This document shows, piece after piece, positions 1 to 7,692 of a stretch of 28,084 bases of DNA. The notes below the pieces were generated by a model. The model ran no database searches. It was not told the origin of the DNA and worked only from the letters and a program-made list of their open reading frames with translations. Position 1 is the stretch's first letter. Every line of letters starts with the position of its first letter. A program made the translations under genes and the position numbers. Origin of the DNA: CAZSTA01 sp964609495 [NCBI: uncultured bacterium] (lineage in GTDB: Bacteria; CAZSTA01); contig CAZSTA010000025.1 of assembly GCA_964609495.1 (NCBI GenBank), forward strand, positions 1 to 28,084, written 5' to 3'.

Positions 1-64
1 CTTCCCTTTATTATATCACTTCTGACTAAAATAACAACTCCCTTCCTTGAACTTACTCAAACAT

Positions 65-1048
65 TCAAGATAGCTCCTCAAGCGATACAACTCTCCCCTC
101 CGCCGCTGATATCCTAGCCGCAAGCAATGATTTTATGATCTCCTCCATCTCCTCCAGAGGGATCAATCGCTTTCTGGTCCCGATCATCTTCAAGAATTGA
201 ATAACAGTATTGGTATAGCCGTATTCTACCATACTATCTATATCTCCTATTCCCCCTCCTCCGAACTCCTGCCAAGCATCACTTGGCGATTTCGCCTCGA
301 TAGATCTTTCGCTTCCGTGAACGGTGAGATAATAGCCATGCGAGGGGATACCGCAGAGGACTTGAACTACTCCTAAAGCGCCATTCTTGAATTTCACGTT
401 GATGATAGCTGTATCCTCCGATTGGCTGGTGGTATGATGTCTCCTAGCCGATATACAATGGACCGATTCTACACCAGGTCCTAAGGCCATATATAGTGGC
501 TCCATACCATGGATTCCCATATTGATGATCGAGCCACCGCCCATCTCGATATTATCCTGCCAAGTGCTAAAGCCTTGTAGATAGCCAGTGATTCCGTGAG
601 CTACAATCGCCGAGGCGGATAGCAATATCCCCAGCTCTCCAGCTTCGATTCGCTTGAAGATCCCGCGAAAACTGGGAGCATAACGCAATACCGAGTTGGA
701 CATCAGAAGAGCATCCTTCCTTCTTGCTAAATCAAGAATTGCTTTGAGATCTTCCAACTTCGTAGCCATAGGTTTATCTATGAAGGTGGGGATACCAGCA
801 GAAAGGAAAGGTTCAGCATAGCGACGATGATCTCCGCTCTTGGTATCGATGAAGACTCCATTTACTCCCTTCGATATCATATTCTCAGGTTCTTCTACGA
901 TCTCCCCTCCGAACTCCCTCGCAAAATCCTCCGTCTTCTCATTATCATAATCCCAAACATAATTCGGGTTGATATCATACTCAGCTAAGACCTTGGCGAA
1001 GGTATAAGGATGAGACAGAGATAGCCCCACCATCCCTATTTTCATCAT
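65..1048 (-). CDS. Gfo/Idh/MocA-family oxidoreductase (copy 1)
   Basis: Predicted NAD(P)-dependent sugar or sugar-acid dehydrogenase of 327 residues, a normal family length. The N-terminus (MMKIGMVGLS) is the first strand of a Rossmann fold, although the usual GxGxxG turn is weak (GLSLSH). The signature DKP follows at residues 91-93 (IDKPMA), where K92 is the expected catalytic/cofactor lysine. The C-terminal half is the alpha/beta domain that shapes the substrate pocket, with a glycine-rich GGGSIINMGIH segment in place of the usual GGG..D..H. The first ATG overlaps the stop of the preceding oxidoreductase gene as ATGA (1045-1048), so the two are probably translationally coupled; a second ATG follows at once. 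It is the last gene of the catabolic operon visible here. Substrate cannot be told from sequence. Confidence 0.85.
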   Translation of the reverse strand: MMKIGMVGLSLSHPYTFAKVLAEYDINPNYVWDYDNEKTEDFAREFGGEIVEEPENMISKGVNGVFIDTKSGDHRRYAEPFLSAGIPTFIDKPMATKLEDLKAILDLARRKDALLMSNSVLRYAPSFRGIFKRIEAGELGILLSASAIVAHGITGYLQGFSTWQDNIEMGGGSIINMGIHGMEPLYMALGPGVESVHCISARRHHTTSQSEDTAIINVKFKNGALGVVQVLCGIPSHGYYLTVHGSERSIEAKSPSDAWQEFGGGGIGDIDSMVEYGYTNTVIQFLKMIGTRKRLIPLEEMEEIIKSLLAARISAAEGRVVSLEELS

Positions 1049-2061
1049 CTAGTTTTCGCCTCCCTGATATATTCGCTCGGTTTCACCTCTTGAGGTTCAC
1101 CAGTTTTGATCGCTTCTATCGCTTTAAGACAACATACGGTAGCTCTAGCTCCATTTATCTCGTTTATCGGAGTCTTCCTTCCCTCTCTTATAGCCTGGGC
1201 TAATTCTCTTAACTCTTGCAGATGTCCTTTATCCACGCTGGGCAGATTGATCTCCTGCTTCTCTCCAAAGCCATAAGCCTCGAAATGTTGGTAATTGTCG
1301 ATCATAACTACCGCCCGATTGCAGTATATCTCCACCCGCTCTTTATGATAATCTCGATGTCCCATATCCCCATTAGTTAAAACAAATATCGAGCCATCGG
1401 CAAGCTTCACCGTTATTATCATATTATCCTGTGTATCAGGGAAATCGGGATGAGTAAAGCATCCTCCCTCGGCATAAATTCTGACAGGTTCTGCATCGGT
1501 GAGCCAACAGAAGTAATCGAAGAAGTGGCAAGCTTCTGCGAATATGCGACCACCTCCGATCTTGGGATCCATCGTCCAAGAGTTGCCCCAAATTTCATCC
1601 ACCGCTCGATAGTTGACCAGGAAGGGGGGCTCTTTTGTGCTTAATAGTTCCTTCGCCTTCAAGCTAAGAGGTGCGAATCTTCGATTGAATCCGACAATGA
1701 GGGTGACCTTATGCTTGGCGAGAGCATCCATAACCCTATCGTTCTCCTCAAGGGACAGAGTCATCGGCTTCTCAACTAGGATATTCTTATCAGCCTCAGC
1801 CGCCTCGACTACCATTCGACCATGTTCGTTGTGATAGGTAGTTATTACAACTAGATCGACCTCGTCATCATCCAACACCTTTCGATAATCAGTGGTATAA
1901 TATTTAGTCCTATAAAGATCGTTCACCTTCCTCGCGCGCTCTTCGCTAATATCCACTGCAGCATATATTTCATATTCATCGGAGAGCTTCTGCAAATTGG
2001 GAAGGTGCATCCCACAGGCGAAACTTCCACAGCCAACTACGGCGACCTTGATCTTATCCAT
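1045..2061 (-). CDS. Gfo/Idh/MocA-family oxidoreductase (copy 2)
   Basis: Predicted NAD(P)-dependent oxidoreductase of 338 residues. It has a canonical dinucleotide-binding start (VAVVGCGSFACGMH, residues 6-19) and the EKP motif at 97-99 (VEKPMT), with K98 the likely catalytic lysine. The C-terminal domain has GGGRIFAEACHFFDYF, matching the family pattern GGG...D..(C)H.(ID). This copy is closer to the canonical family than copy 1 and only distantly similar to it, so the pair may act on successive intermediates. The start is supported by ATAAGGAGG upstream. The stop overlaps the next gene as ATGA. The enolase-family gene lies 21 nt upstream in the same direction. Myo-inositol, glucose-fructose or related sugar-acid substrates are all possible. 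Confidence 0.88.
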   Translation of the reverse strand: MDKIKVAVVGCGSFACGMHLPNLQKLSDEYEIYAAVDISEERARKVNDLYRTKYYTTDYRKVLDDDEVDLVVITTYHNEHGRMVVEAAEADKNILVEKPMTLSLEENDRVMDALAKHKVTLIVGFNRRFAPLSLKAKELLSTKEPPFLVNYRAVDEIWGNSWTMDPKIGGGRIFAEACHFFDYFCWLTDAEPVRIYAEGGCFTHPDFPDTQDNMIITVKLADGSIFVLTNGDMGHRDYHKERVEIYCNRAVVMIDNYQHFEAYGFGEKQEINLPSVDKGHLQELRELAQAIREGRKTPINEINGARATVCCLKAIEAIKTGEPQEVKPSEYIREAKTR

Positions 2062-2082
2062 TTGATATAACCTCCTTATAAG

Positions 2083-3198
2083 TTAAACTCGATATTTTGC
2101 TATCTTCTCCTCATCTAACTCCACTCCTATACCAGACCCTTGAGGAAGCTTGATAACCGTCTCTTCTCGTAGAGCGCCCCTCACGATATCATCCGCTAAG
2201 AATTGAGGACCGTTAAGATCGACGGGGGTATCTATTCCGAAAGACGCGTAGAGATGGGCACTGGCGGTTAGACCGAGTCTGGTCTCGGTGAGTCCACTTC
2301 CCAAAAGTGCTATCCCAGCACTTCGAGCGATCTCTATACACTGGCGAGCGTGCCACAATCCTCCCATCTTGGAGACCTTTATAACTAATGCCCCTATAGC
2401 CTCCAGCTTAATCAACTGGATCAGATCTGAAGGTGAGAATACCGTCTCATCAACCGCTATGGGTAGATCGAGGGAACGAACTAATCTGGCGAGGCCGGTT
2501 ATATCGTTCGCTGGGATAGGTTGCTCCAGAACATCCACCCCGATATCCTTCATCCTCTCAGCTTGCCTGAGCGTATCTTCCACCGTCCAAGCCTGATTCG
2601 CATCAGCCCAAAGATAGCTATCGCCAACAACCTCCTTAACCGCCCTTAGAATATCTAAATCCCGCTGAGGATAGAGCCCGATCTTGACCTTGAAACCCCG
2701 ATAACCTCGCTCCTTAGCCTCAAGTCCGCTTCTCTGCGCCTCCTCGGGAGTTGACTTGCTGATCATATAGGATAGCTCGATCTCATCCAGCCTCTTAGAG
2801 CCAAAATAATCACGAAGGGATATCCCTAACTCCTTGCATACTAAGTCGTGAAGAGCCATATCCACTCCCGACTTAGCGATAGGCTGACCGATATTGAACC
2901 CCGGAGCGATCTCCCGATTCATAACTTCGTGGATATCATCTATATCGAAGGCGTCCCTTCCCTTAAGGGCTGGAGATAGATAATTGCTAATAGTAGTGAT
3001 AACGCTCTCCGCAGTCTCATAGGACCAACGGTGAGATGGCCTAGCCTCTCCCCATCCCTCACCTCCAGTATCGGAGGTGATCTTGATGAGGATATGAGGA
3101 GCACCAGCCTGAGGGGATCCCACCGATCCCCTCGATATCTTGAAATCGGTCTTAAAGGGCAAGTTGAGCCTGATAACCTCTATATTCTCGATCTTCAC
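2083..3198 (-). CDS. Mandelate racemase / muconate lactonizing enzyme family protein
   Basis: Enolase-superfamily enzyme of 371 residues that should abstract the alpha-proton of a carboxylate, then racemise, dehydrate or cycloisomerise the substrate. The N-terminal capping domain runs to about residue 125 and the modified TIM barrel follows. Visible active-site positions are the KxK motif at K170/K172, metal ligands D199 (WADANQ), E225 (LEQP) and D250 (VDET), and the second-face lysine in IKVSKMGG (probably K277). Lysines on both faces are typical of the MLE subgroup rather than mandelate racemase proper, which uses a His-Asp dyad. The start overlaps the upstream nitrilase stop (ATGA at 3195-3198). 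The C-terminal GLTETRLGLTASAH resembles the MLE-type GS..E...G..A..H region. Exact substrate (muconate, dipeptide, hydroxyproline or sugar acid) is not decided. Confidence 0.88.
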   Translation of the reverse strand: MKIENIEVIRLNLPFKTDFKISRGSVGSPQAGAPHILIKITSDTGGEGWGEARPSHRWSYETAESVITTISNYLSPALKGRDAFDIDDIHEVMNREIAPGFNIGQPIAKSGVDMALHDLVCKELGISLRDYFGSKRLDEIELSYMISKSTPEEAQRSGLEAKERGYRGFKVKIGLYPQRDLDILRAVKEVVGDSYLWADANQAWTVEDTLRQAERMKDIGVDVLEQPIPANDITGLARLVRSLDLPIAVDETVFSPSDLIQLIKLEAIGALVIKVSKMGGLWHARQCIEIARSAGIALLGSGLTETRLGLTASAHLYASFGIDTPVDLNGPQFLADDIVRGALREETVIKLPQGSGIGVELDEEKIAKYRV

Positions 3199-4088
3199 TC
3201 GTCATCACCCCTCTCGCAGATAAGCCCGTACAATTCGGGCCTTCGGCATTTCAGGATATCCACCCTCATATTATCTGGCTCGTTATTGGCGATTCTTTCG
3301 GGAAGGCAGATCACCCCCGAGGCTAGACGAGGTTCATCCAGGTCCACCACCGCGGTGGCTAATCCCGGTCTATGGCCAGTATCTGCTAGGAGATGACCAT
3401 CCATATCAGCGATCCTCGCTCGACCTGGGTTCTCTCCTTCGGCATAAGGAGCGTAAGGAGGTGGCTTTATGAAATTAGACTCGACCATATAGACGTTATA
3501 ATCCATAGCTCTAGCTCGAAATTGTATCTCTAAGCTGAACTCGCTGGGGCCATGGGCTATGGTGGGCCAGAAGATGATCTCCGCTCCCTTCAGAGTCATA
3601 ATCCTCACTAGCTCAGGAAAGTAGATATCGAAACAGATCATAATCCCTATACAACCAAAATCGGTGGCGAAGACTAATATCTCATCTCCCGGGGTGATAT
3701 GTCCATCTCTGATCTCCAGAGGAGTGGGATGAACTTTGCGATATTTCCCAATTATCTTTCCCTCACGATCTATCAGAGCCGCGGTATTATAGAGTTTATC
3801 ATTCTCCCTCTCATGAATAGGGCAGATTATATACATCCTATGTTCCCTTGCCCTCTTTGCAAAACGATCGGTAAGAGGACCGGGGATTGGTTCAGCTAGA
3901 GTGGAGGCATCGGCGGAAGGCACCCCCCTTTCGGCGAATGCCTCAGGCAGACAGAGTATATCAACTCTATCCTTCCCCGCCCTATCGACTAGGGAGAGTG
4001 CTTGTTCGATATTCTTCTCCTGAGTAGTGGTCTCTCCTCTAGCTGGTATTAAAAATGAAGCAGTGCTTATCTTTACCAAACGGGACAT
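3195..4088 (-). CDS. Carbon-nitrogen hydrolase (nitrilase superfamily)
   Basis: Cytosolic amidohydrolase of 297 residues, the usual single-domain length. The Glu-Lys-Cys catalytic triad is visible: E49 in CLPEAFAE, K118 in GKYRKVHP and C152 in GIMICFDIYFPE. It should hydrolyse a non-peptide C-N bond, for example an N-carbamoyl compound, an amide or an omega-amide. The N-terminus lacks a signal sequence. The gene ends with ATGA overlapping the enolase-family start, so amide hydrolysis and alpha-proton chemistry are probably steps in one pathway. The upstream gap of 66 nt to the channel gene has only a weak AGGG ribosome-binding site and no clear promoter. The family is secure; the substrate is not. 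Confidence 0.88.
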   Translation of the reverse strand: MSRLVKISTASFLIPARGETTTQEKNIEQALSLVDRAGKDRVDILCLPEAFAERGVPSADASTLAEPIPGPLTDRFAKRAREHRMYIICPIHERENDKLYNTAALIDREGKIIGKYRKVHPTPLEIRDGHITPGDEILVFATDFGCIGIMICFDIYFPELVRIMTLKGAEIIFWPTIAHGPSEFSLEIQFRARAMDYNVYMVESNFIKPPPYAPYAEGENPGRARIADMDGHLLADTGHRPGLATAVVDLDEPRLASGVICLPERIANNEPDNMRVDILKCRRPELYGLICERGDDE

Positions 4089-4154
4089 TTCGATCCCTTT
4101 TTTCTGATTAGTAATTTAAGTAGCTTCAAAATTTTTTATCCGAGATATTCGGGC

Positions 4155-4808
4155 TCAAATTTTACTTTCTTTAGCTGGCTTTGCTTTTTTGGCCTTAGCA
4201 TCCAGATATACAATGATGATCGGGACCAATAGGAATGTAGGCCCGCATAATGAGGGCTTTACAAAAGCTACGATAGTCGCAAGTAAAGCTACCAGTGGCT
4301 CAACTAAGATCGCTTTCTTTACTGAAGTGATGATTTGAGGATCAAGATCGGGATCGACCAAACGATGATCTTTGGTGGCATAAGCCCAATTTAAGAAGGA
4401 AAAAAACCCGATAAGGAATATATTTAAACTATAAAATGCTTGACTCAGCCAATCGTTAGTGAAAGTCATTCCAAAAGCATTGGAGTAAGGGATAAGCACA
4501 ATAGACAGAAGATATAAGATATTTATCCACAGATGCTTCTGATCGGTGTATCGCAAATAATGATTTTGTTGATGATTCGAGATCCAGTAGAAAGCCAGAA
4601 TGATAAAAGTTATGGCGAAAAGACCTACTGTCTGAAATTGCTCAAATAGGAATTTATGCAACTCCACTGGGGATATATCTATACTTTCGGGGAACTCCAA
4701 AAATAAGATCATCAAGATCATAGCAAGCGCGAAGATAGCATCAGTAAGCGTCTGAATACGATGTAAGGACATCTTGAGCCCTGAATTATGCGAATTTGAA
4801 CCTTTCAT
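4155..4808 (-). CDS. TMEM175-like (DUF1211) integral membrane protein
   Basis: Predicted six-helix membrane protein of 217 residues resembling the bacterial TMEM175/DUF1211 potassium-channel family. The first helix carries R17-x3-L-T-D23-x3-A27, the position of the family signature R-x3-FSD-x3-A, but with F to L and S to T substitutions. Further hydrophobic segments lie at about 57-75, 92-110, 124-142, 168-184 and 188-203. The tail is lysine-rich. The start is supported by GGAGG 8 nt upstream. It sits 13 nt after the MFS gene on the same strand, so it is probably co-transcribed with it. Family assignment rests on the helix-1 pattern and size; channel function is inferred and could be altered by the substitutions. 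Confidence 0.65.
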   Translation of the reverse strand: MKGSNSHNSGLKMSLHRIQTLTDAIFALAMILMILFLEFPESIDISPVELHKFLFEQFQTVGLFAITFIILAFYWISNHQQNHYLRYTDQKHLWINILYLLSIVLIPYSNAFGMTFTNDWLSQAFYSLNIFLIGFFSFLNWAYATKDHRLVDPDLDPQIITSVKKAILVEPLVALLATIVAFVKPSLCGPTFLLVPIIIVYLDAKAKKAKPAKESKI

Positions 4809-4821
4809 TACTTTCCTCCTA

Positions 4822-6009
4822 TTAAGCTCTTTTCAAAGTTAAAGAAGCTAAAGACGCGATAACGCTGATAGCAGTAAAGACCTTGAATGCAGTCTGATAG
4901 CTCCCACTTATATTACCTACTATATAGCTTCCTAGAAGTAAGGAGGTAGCTACTCCTAAACCATTCCAAGCAAAGATAGTGGCGATTATCAGTGGTCGCT
5001 CCGAGGAAGTGCCTAGATCTCCAGCCCAAGCGGTAGTATTCACCGATACTACCGATACTTGGAACCCTAAGAGCGCGCTGGATATAATGAAAGCGGGAAG
5101 GCTTCTGAAGTAGGTTAAAGTCAGAGTAGCTATAGCACCTAGAGCAAAGCTAGTAGCAAAGATCTTAGGCCTTCCGAAAGTGTCGGATAGCTTTCCTCCA
5201 AAGAGGCTCAGCAACACGCTCATAAAGTAGTAGAAGACAGTTATCTTGTTTATCCATGATATCCCTAGACTATCGGCGATCAGAGTCCCCATTGTGCTAT
5301 AGATAATGCCATAGCCAAATGAACCGATGAAGAGGAACAGAGACACCAATAATCCACCTCTCTCGAAGATAAAGCTTTTAAGAAAAGAGAGGCTTACTTT
5401 AGCTTTGAGGGGTTGAGTGTAGGGGAGAAGGGAGGAGGTGAACAGAGCGGGGATGCCACTAATTCCTGCTATCAAGAACATCCATCTGACTCCCCATCGG
5501 TTCAAGATGAATCCTAAGAGTAGCACTCCCAAAGCTAATCCAGACCCTACGCCGGCGTAGAGAACACCACTCATAATTCCATAATTCTTCTTTTGGGAAA
5601 GATCGAGGAGAAGAGAGCTTGCGGCTGTCCAGAATACACCTGCAGCTACCCCCCACATAGCAGAGGTAGCCAGAAGTATAAAGTAGTTCCTGCTATAAGC
5701 GAAGATAAGAGGATAAAGGACATAGCCAGTAGCACCAATTATTATACAGAGCTTCAGCCCGATCGATCTTTGCAAGCGAAGGCTGAAGAATCGGGCAGGA
5801 ATTATTATTATATACACGACGGCTAAAACAAAAGTACTCGCCAGAAGAGGATAGCCTAGGGAATTTTTCAAATAAGGGATCAGGTAGGGCTGGGTAGCTC
5901 CAGCCCCTAGAAATAGAAAGAAACCTGTCCCATAGAAGAGCAGAGCCATCTTTATGGTGGAAAATTTCCTGTTTTTAATCTCTATACCTCTAGTGGCAGA
6001 TTTAAACAT
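4822..6009 (-). CDS. Major facilitator superfamily transporter
   Basis: Predicted 12-helix MFS permease of 395 residues, the usual length. Hydrophobic helices run throughout. A partial loop motif is visible in the second half (GGKLSDTFGRPK), matching the MFS loop 2-3/8-9 signature G-x3-D-x2-GR-x-[RK]. The substrate cannot be assigned; a sugar, drug or organic acid are all possible. No good Shine-Dalgarno precedes the ATG at 6009. An in-frame ATG at residue 21 (MALLFYG) has only a weak AGGAAA upstream, so the start is uncertain. It lies 48 nt after the sugar-binding-protein gene, in the place where ABC permease genes would be expected. Confidence 0.85.
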   Translation of the reverse strand: MFKSATRGIEIKNRKFSTIKMALLFYGTGFFLFLGAGATQPYLIPYLKNSLGYPLLASTFVLAVVYIIIIPARFFSLRLQRSIGLKLCIIIGATGYVLYPLIFAYSRNYFILLATSAMWGVAAGVFWTAASSLLLDLSQKKNYGIMSGVLYAGVGSGLALGVLLLGFILNRWGVRWMFLIAGISGIPALFTSSLLPYTQPLKAKVSLSFLKSFIFERGGLLVSLFLFIGSFGYGIIYSTMGTLIADSLGISWINKITVFYYFMSVLLSLFGGKLSDTFGRPKIFATSFALGAIATLTLTYFRSLPAFIISSALLGFQVSVVSVNTTAWAGDLGTSSERPLIIATIFAWNGLGVATSLLLGSYIVGNISGSYQTAFKVFTAISVIASLASLTLKRA

Positions 6010-6027
6010 AAGTTTCAGTTAATAATG

Positions 6028-6040
6028 AGAGTAAGCAAGT
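6028..6040. repeat. 13-bp inverted repeat, left copy
   Basis: AGAGTAAGCAAGT on the plus strand is an exact reverse complement of the copy at 7371-7383. The two copies flank the sugar-binding-protein gene. In the minus-strand transcript one copy falls at the 5' end and the other between this gene and the MFS gene, so the two ends could pair. The function is unknown and chance is possible. Confidence 0.55.
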
Positions 6041-6057
6041 CTCTACATCCCCCTTGA

Positions 6058-7332
6058 CTATTTACCTGCCAGAGCGGTATCGATCTTTCTGGCAGCCTCG
6101 TCTAACACCTCTTGCACAGGCATATTGCCAATGATAGCATTATCCAGTGCTTCTTGCACGGCATTAGTAATTTGGGGATAATGAGGAGATCTCGGACGCG
6201 CCCGACCATATTTCACCATCGCTTCAAAAGCTACGGACCAAGGATGCTCATGAACTATAGGGAGTTTCTCAGCTACCGATATACGAGCTCCTGGCGGGCG
6301 ATATTTAAGAGCGACAGCTCTAGTCCACTCCTCACTAGACAGGAACTCAATAACTTTTATCGCCTCATCCAAATGCTTGGTCTTAGAATAGATGCTCCAG
6401 TGCCAACCACCGACTCCGCTGACCCTCTTCCCATCGCTGGGCTTAGGCAAGTGGATCAGATCCCAATTGAAGTTAGGATAACTAGATTTATAACTCGGGA
6501 TCATATAGGGGCCTAGATGAGACATCGCGATCTTTCCAGCTACGAAAGCACCTTCGGGACCAGCTTGAATACTCCCTGCTTTAGGAACTATCTTATACTT
6601 ATTAACTAAATCGCTCAGGAACTGGATAGCCTCCACAGCTTCGGGTTGATTTACCGTAGCCTTGGTTCCATCTTCGTTGATGATGGAGCCACCTTTCATC
6701 CAGATATACGGAGTTAATATCCACATCGCATACTCGTTACGTCCCAGAACTAGCTCCATCCCATACTGATCTGTTTTTCCATCACCATCGATATCAACCG
6801 TTAATTTCTCTCCTCTTTCGACCAGTTCCTCCCACGTATCTGGAGGCTCCAAGCCAGCCTCAGCGAGGATATCACGATTATAGAAGAGGGCATGGCAGTT
6901 GGTCTCCTGAGCGATAGCATAGGTCTTACCATCCCATGTCATCTCATCGAGAGCTGGTTCGAAGTAATCGTTTATCAGATCGGCTGGAAGATAATCATCC
7001 AAAGGCGTCAACAAACCGCGGTAGGCATAGGCAGCTGAGTTAATCCCATCTACTCCGAAGAGATCTGGAAGCTGACCCGCCGCCGCAGATATGCGAAACT
7101 TCTGCTCGTAGTCAGGAACTTGGCTATATTGGAGTTTTATATCAGGATTCTCCGTCTCGAACTTCTTGAATAGCTCCTGAACTACTTGAGCGTATTCATC
7201 TCCTGACCTAGCATCGAAATTCCAAGGTCCCCACATAGTAATAGTTGTTGCCCCATAAGTGGATATTACGGAGAAACTAGATATCAAAATCATAATCCCT
7301 AAGGTTACAAACAACCTCTCCCTAAATTTCAT
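6058..7332 (-). CDS. Extracellular solute-binding protein, family 1 (sugar ABC type)
   Basis: Secreted carbohydrate-binding protein of 424 residues, similar in layout to UgpB/MalE-type receptors. The N-terminus is a signal peptide: RER, a hydrophobic core at about 8-24, and cleavage near A28 (TYGA). There is no lipobox cysteine, so it is not an evident lipoprotein. The mature start TTITMWGPWNF and features such as ETNCHALFYNRDILAEAGLEPPDTWEEL are classic for the family. It has a clear promoter and ribosome-binding site (AAGGAGG) and is the first gene of the cluster. No permease or ATPase genes follow within the window; an MFS gene does. The partner permeases may lie beyond the left edge or elsewhere. 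The sugar is unknown. Confidence 0.92.
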   Translation of the reverse strand: MKFRERLFVTLGIMILISSFSVISTYGATTITMWGPWNFDARSGDEYAQVVQELFKKFETENPDIKLQYSQVPDYEQKFRISAAAGQLPDLFGVDGINSAAYAYRGLLTPLDDYLPADLINDYFEPALDEMTWDGKTYAIAQETNCHALFYNRDILAEAGLEPPDTWEELVERGEKLTVDIDGDGKTDQYGMELVLGRNEYAMWILTPYIWMKGGSIINEDGTKATVNQPEAVEAIQFLSDLVNKYKIVPKAGSIQAGPEGAFVAGKIAMSHLGPYMIPSYKSSYPNFNWDLIHLPKPSDGKRVSGVGGWHWSIYSKTKHLDEAIKVIEFLSSEEWTRAVALKYRPPGARISVAEKLPIVHEHPWSVAFEAMVKYGRARPRSPHYPQITNAVQEALDNAIIGNMPVQEVLDEAARKIDTALAGK

Positions 7333-7370
7333 ATTCTACCTCCTTAATTTAAATTTGATGAAAATTTGAA

Positions 7371-7383
7371 ACTTGCTTACTCT
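7371..7383. repeat. 13-bp inverted repeat, right copy
   Basis: ACTTGCTTACTCT on the plus strand, the exact inverse of 6028-6040. It covers the expected transcription start of the binding-protein gene, just downstream of the -10 box at 7389-7394. Confidence 0.55.
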
Positions 7384-7388
7384 TTAGG

Positions 7389-7417
7389 ATTATACTATAG
7401 TTATACTGACAAGTCAA
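7389..7417 (-). promoter_or_regulatory. Promoter of the solute-binding-protein operon
   Basis: Sigma-70-type promoter on the minus strand. The -35 box is TTGACT (7412-7417) and the -10 box is a perfect TATAAT (7389-7394), with a 17-nt spacer. The start should fall near 7382, giving a leader of about 50 nt. It is divergent from the riboswitch promoter at 7473-7501. Confidence 0.8.
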
Positions 7418-7472
7418 GGAAAATTGATCCGAGCATATAAACTTCATATACCTGAAATGTCAAAAATTTTGA

Positions 7473-7501
7473 TTGACAAAAGATAGATAAAGGGTTATAA
7501 T
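7473..7501 (+). promoter_or_regulatory. Promoter of the thiT-thiN transcript
   Basis: TTGACA (7473-7478), a 17-nt spacer and TATAAT (7496-7501), a consensus promoter. A perfect 6-bp inverted repeat (TCAAAA-A-TTTTGA, 7460-7472) abuts the -35 box. It may act as an AT-rich upstream element or an operator; which is not decided. Confidence 0.85.
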
Positions 7502-7524
7502 TAAGATGGATTGAAAAGAGAATA

Positions 7525-7622
7525 TACACCCAGGGGTGCCTGCTAATATCATTGATATGAAAGCAGGCTGAGATCAGACCCTTTGAACCTGATCTGGATA
7601 ATACCAGCGTAGGGAAGGTTAT
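7525..7622 (+). ncRNA. TPP (thiamine pyrophosphate) riboswitch aptamer
   Basis: All the conserved TPP-aptamer blocks are present in order: CAGGGGTGCC (7531-7540), GGCTGAGA (from 7566), GACCCTTTGAACCTGATCTGG (about 7577-7597, the pyrimidine-sensing and pyrophosphate-binding region), ATAATACCAGCGTAGGGAA (to about 7616). It sits between a strong promoter and a terminator ahead of the thiamine transporter gene thiT, so TPP should shut off transport and kinase expression by early termination. Outer boundaries are approximate because P1 is AT-rich. Confidence 0.97.
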
Positions 7623-7635
7623 TAAGATATTTTTT

Positions 7636-7676
7636 AGCCATAGTCTCCAGATCAGGGAAACTATGGCTTTTATTTT
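7636..7676 (+). terminator. Rho-independent terminator of the TPP riboswitch
   Basis: A perfect 9-bp stem (AGCCATAGT at 7636-7644, ACTATGGCT at 7660-7668) is followed by TTTATTTTTT. The loop segment TCCAGATCAGG (7646-7656) is an exact 11-nt complement of aptamer segment CCTGATCTGGA (7588-7598). This gives a plausible alternative antiterminator pairing when TPP is absent. Ribosome binding of thiT follows directly at 7679. Confidence 0.92.
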
Positions 7677-7692
7677 TTGGAGGTGAGATGAT

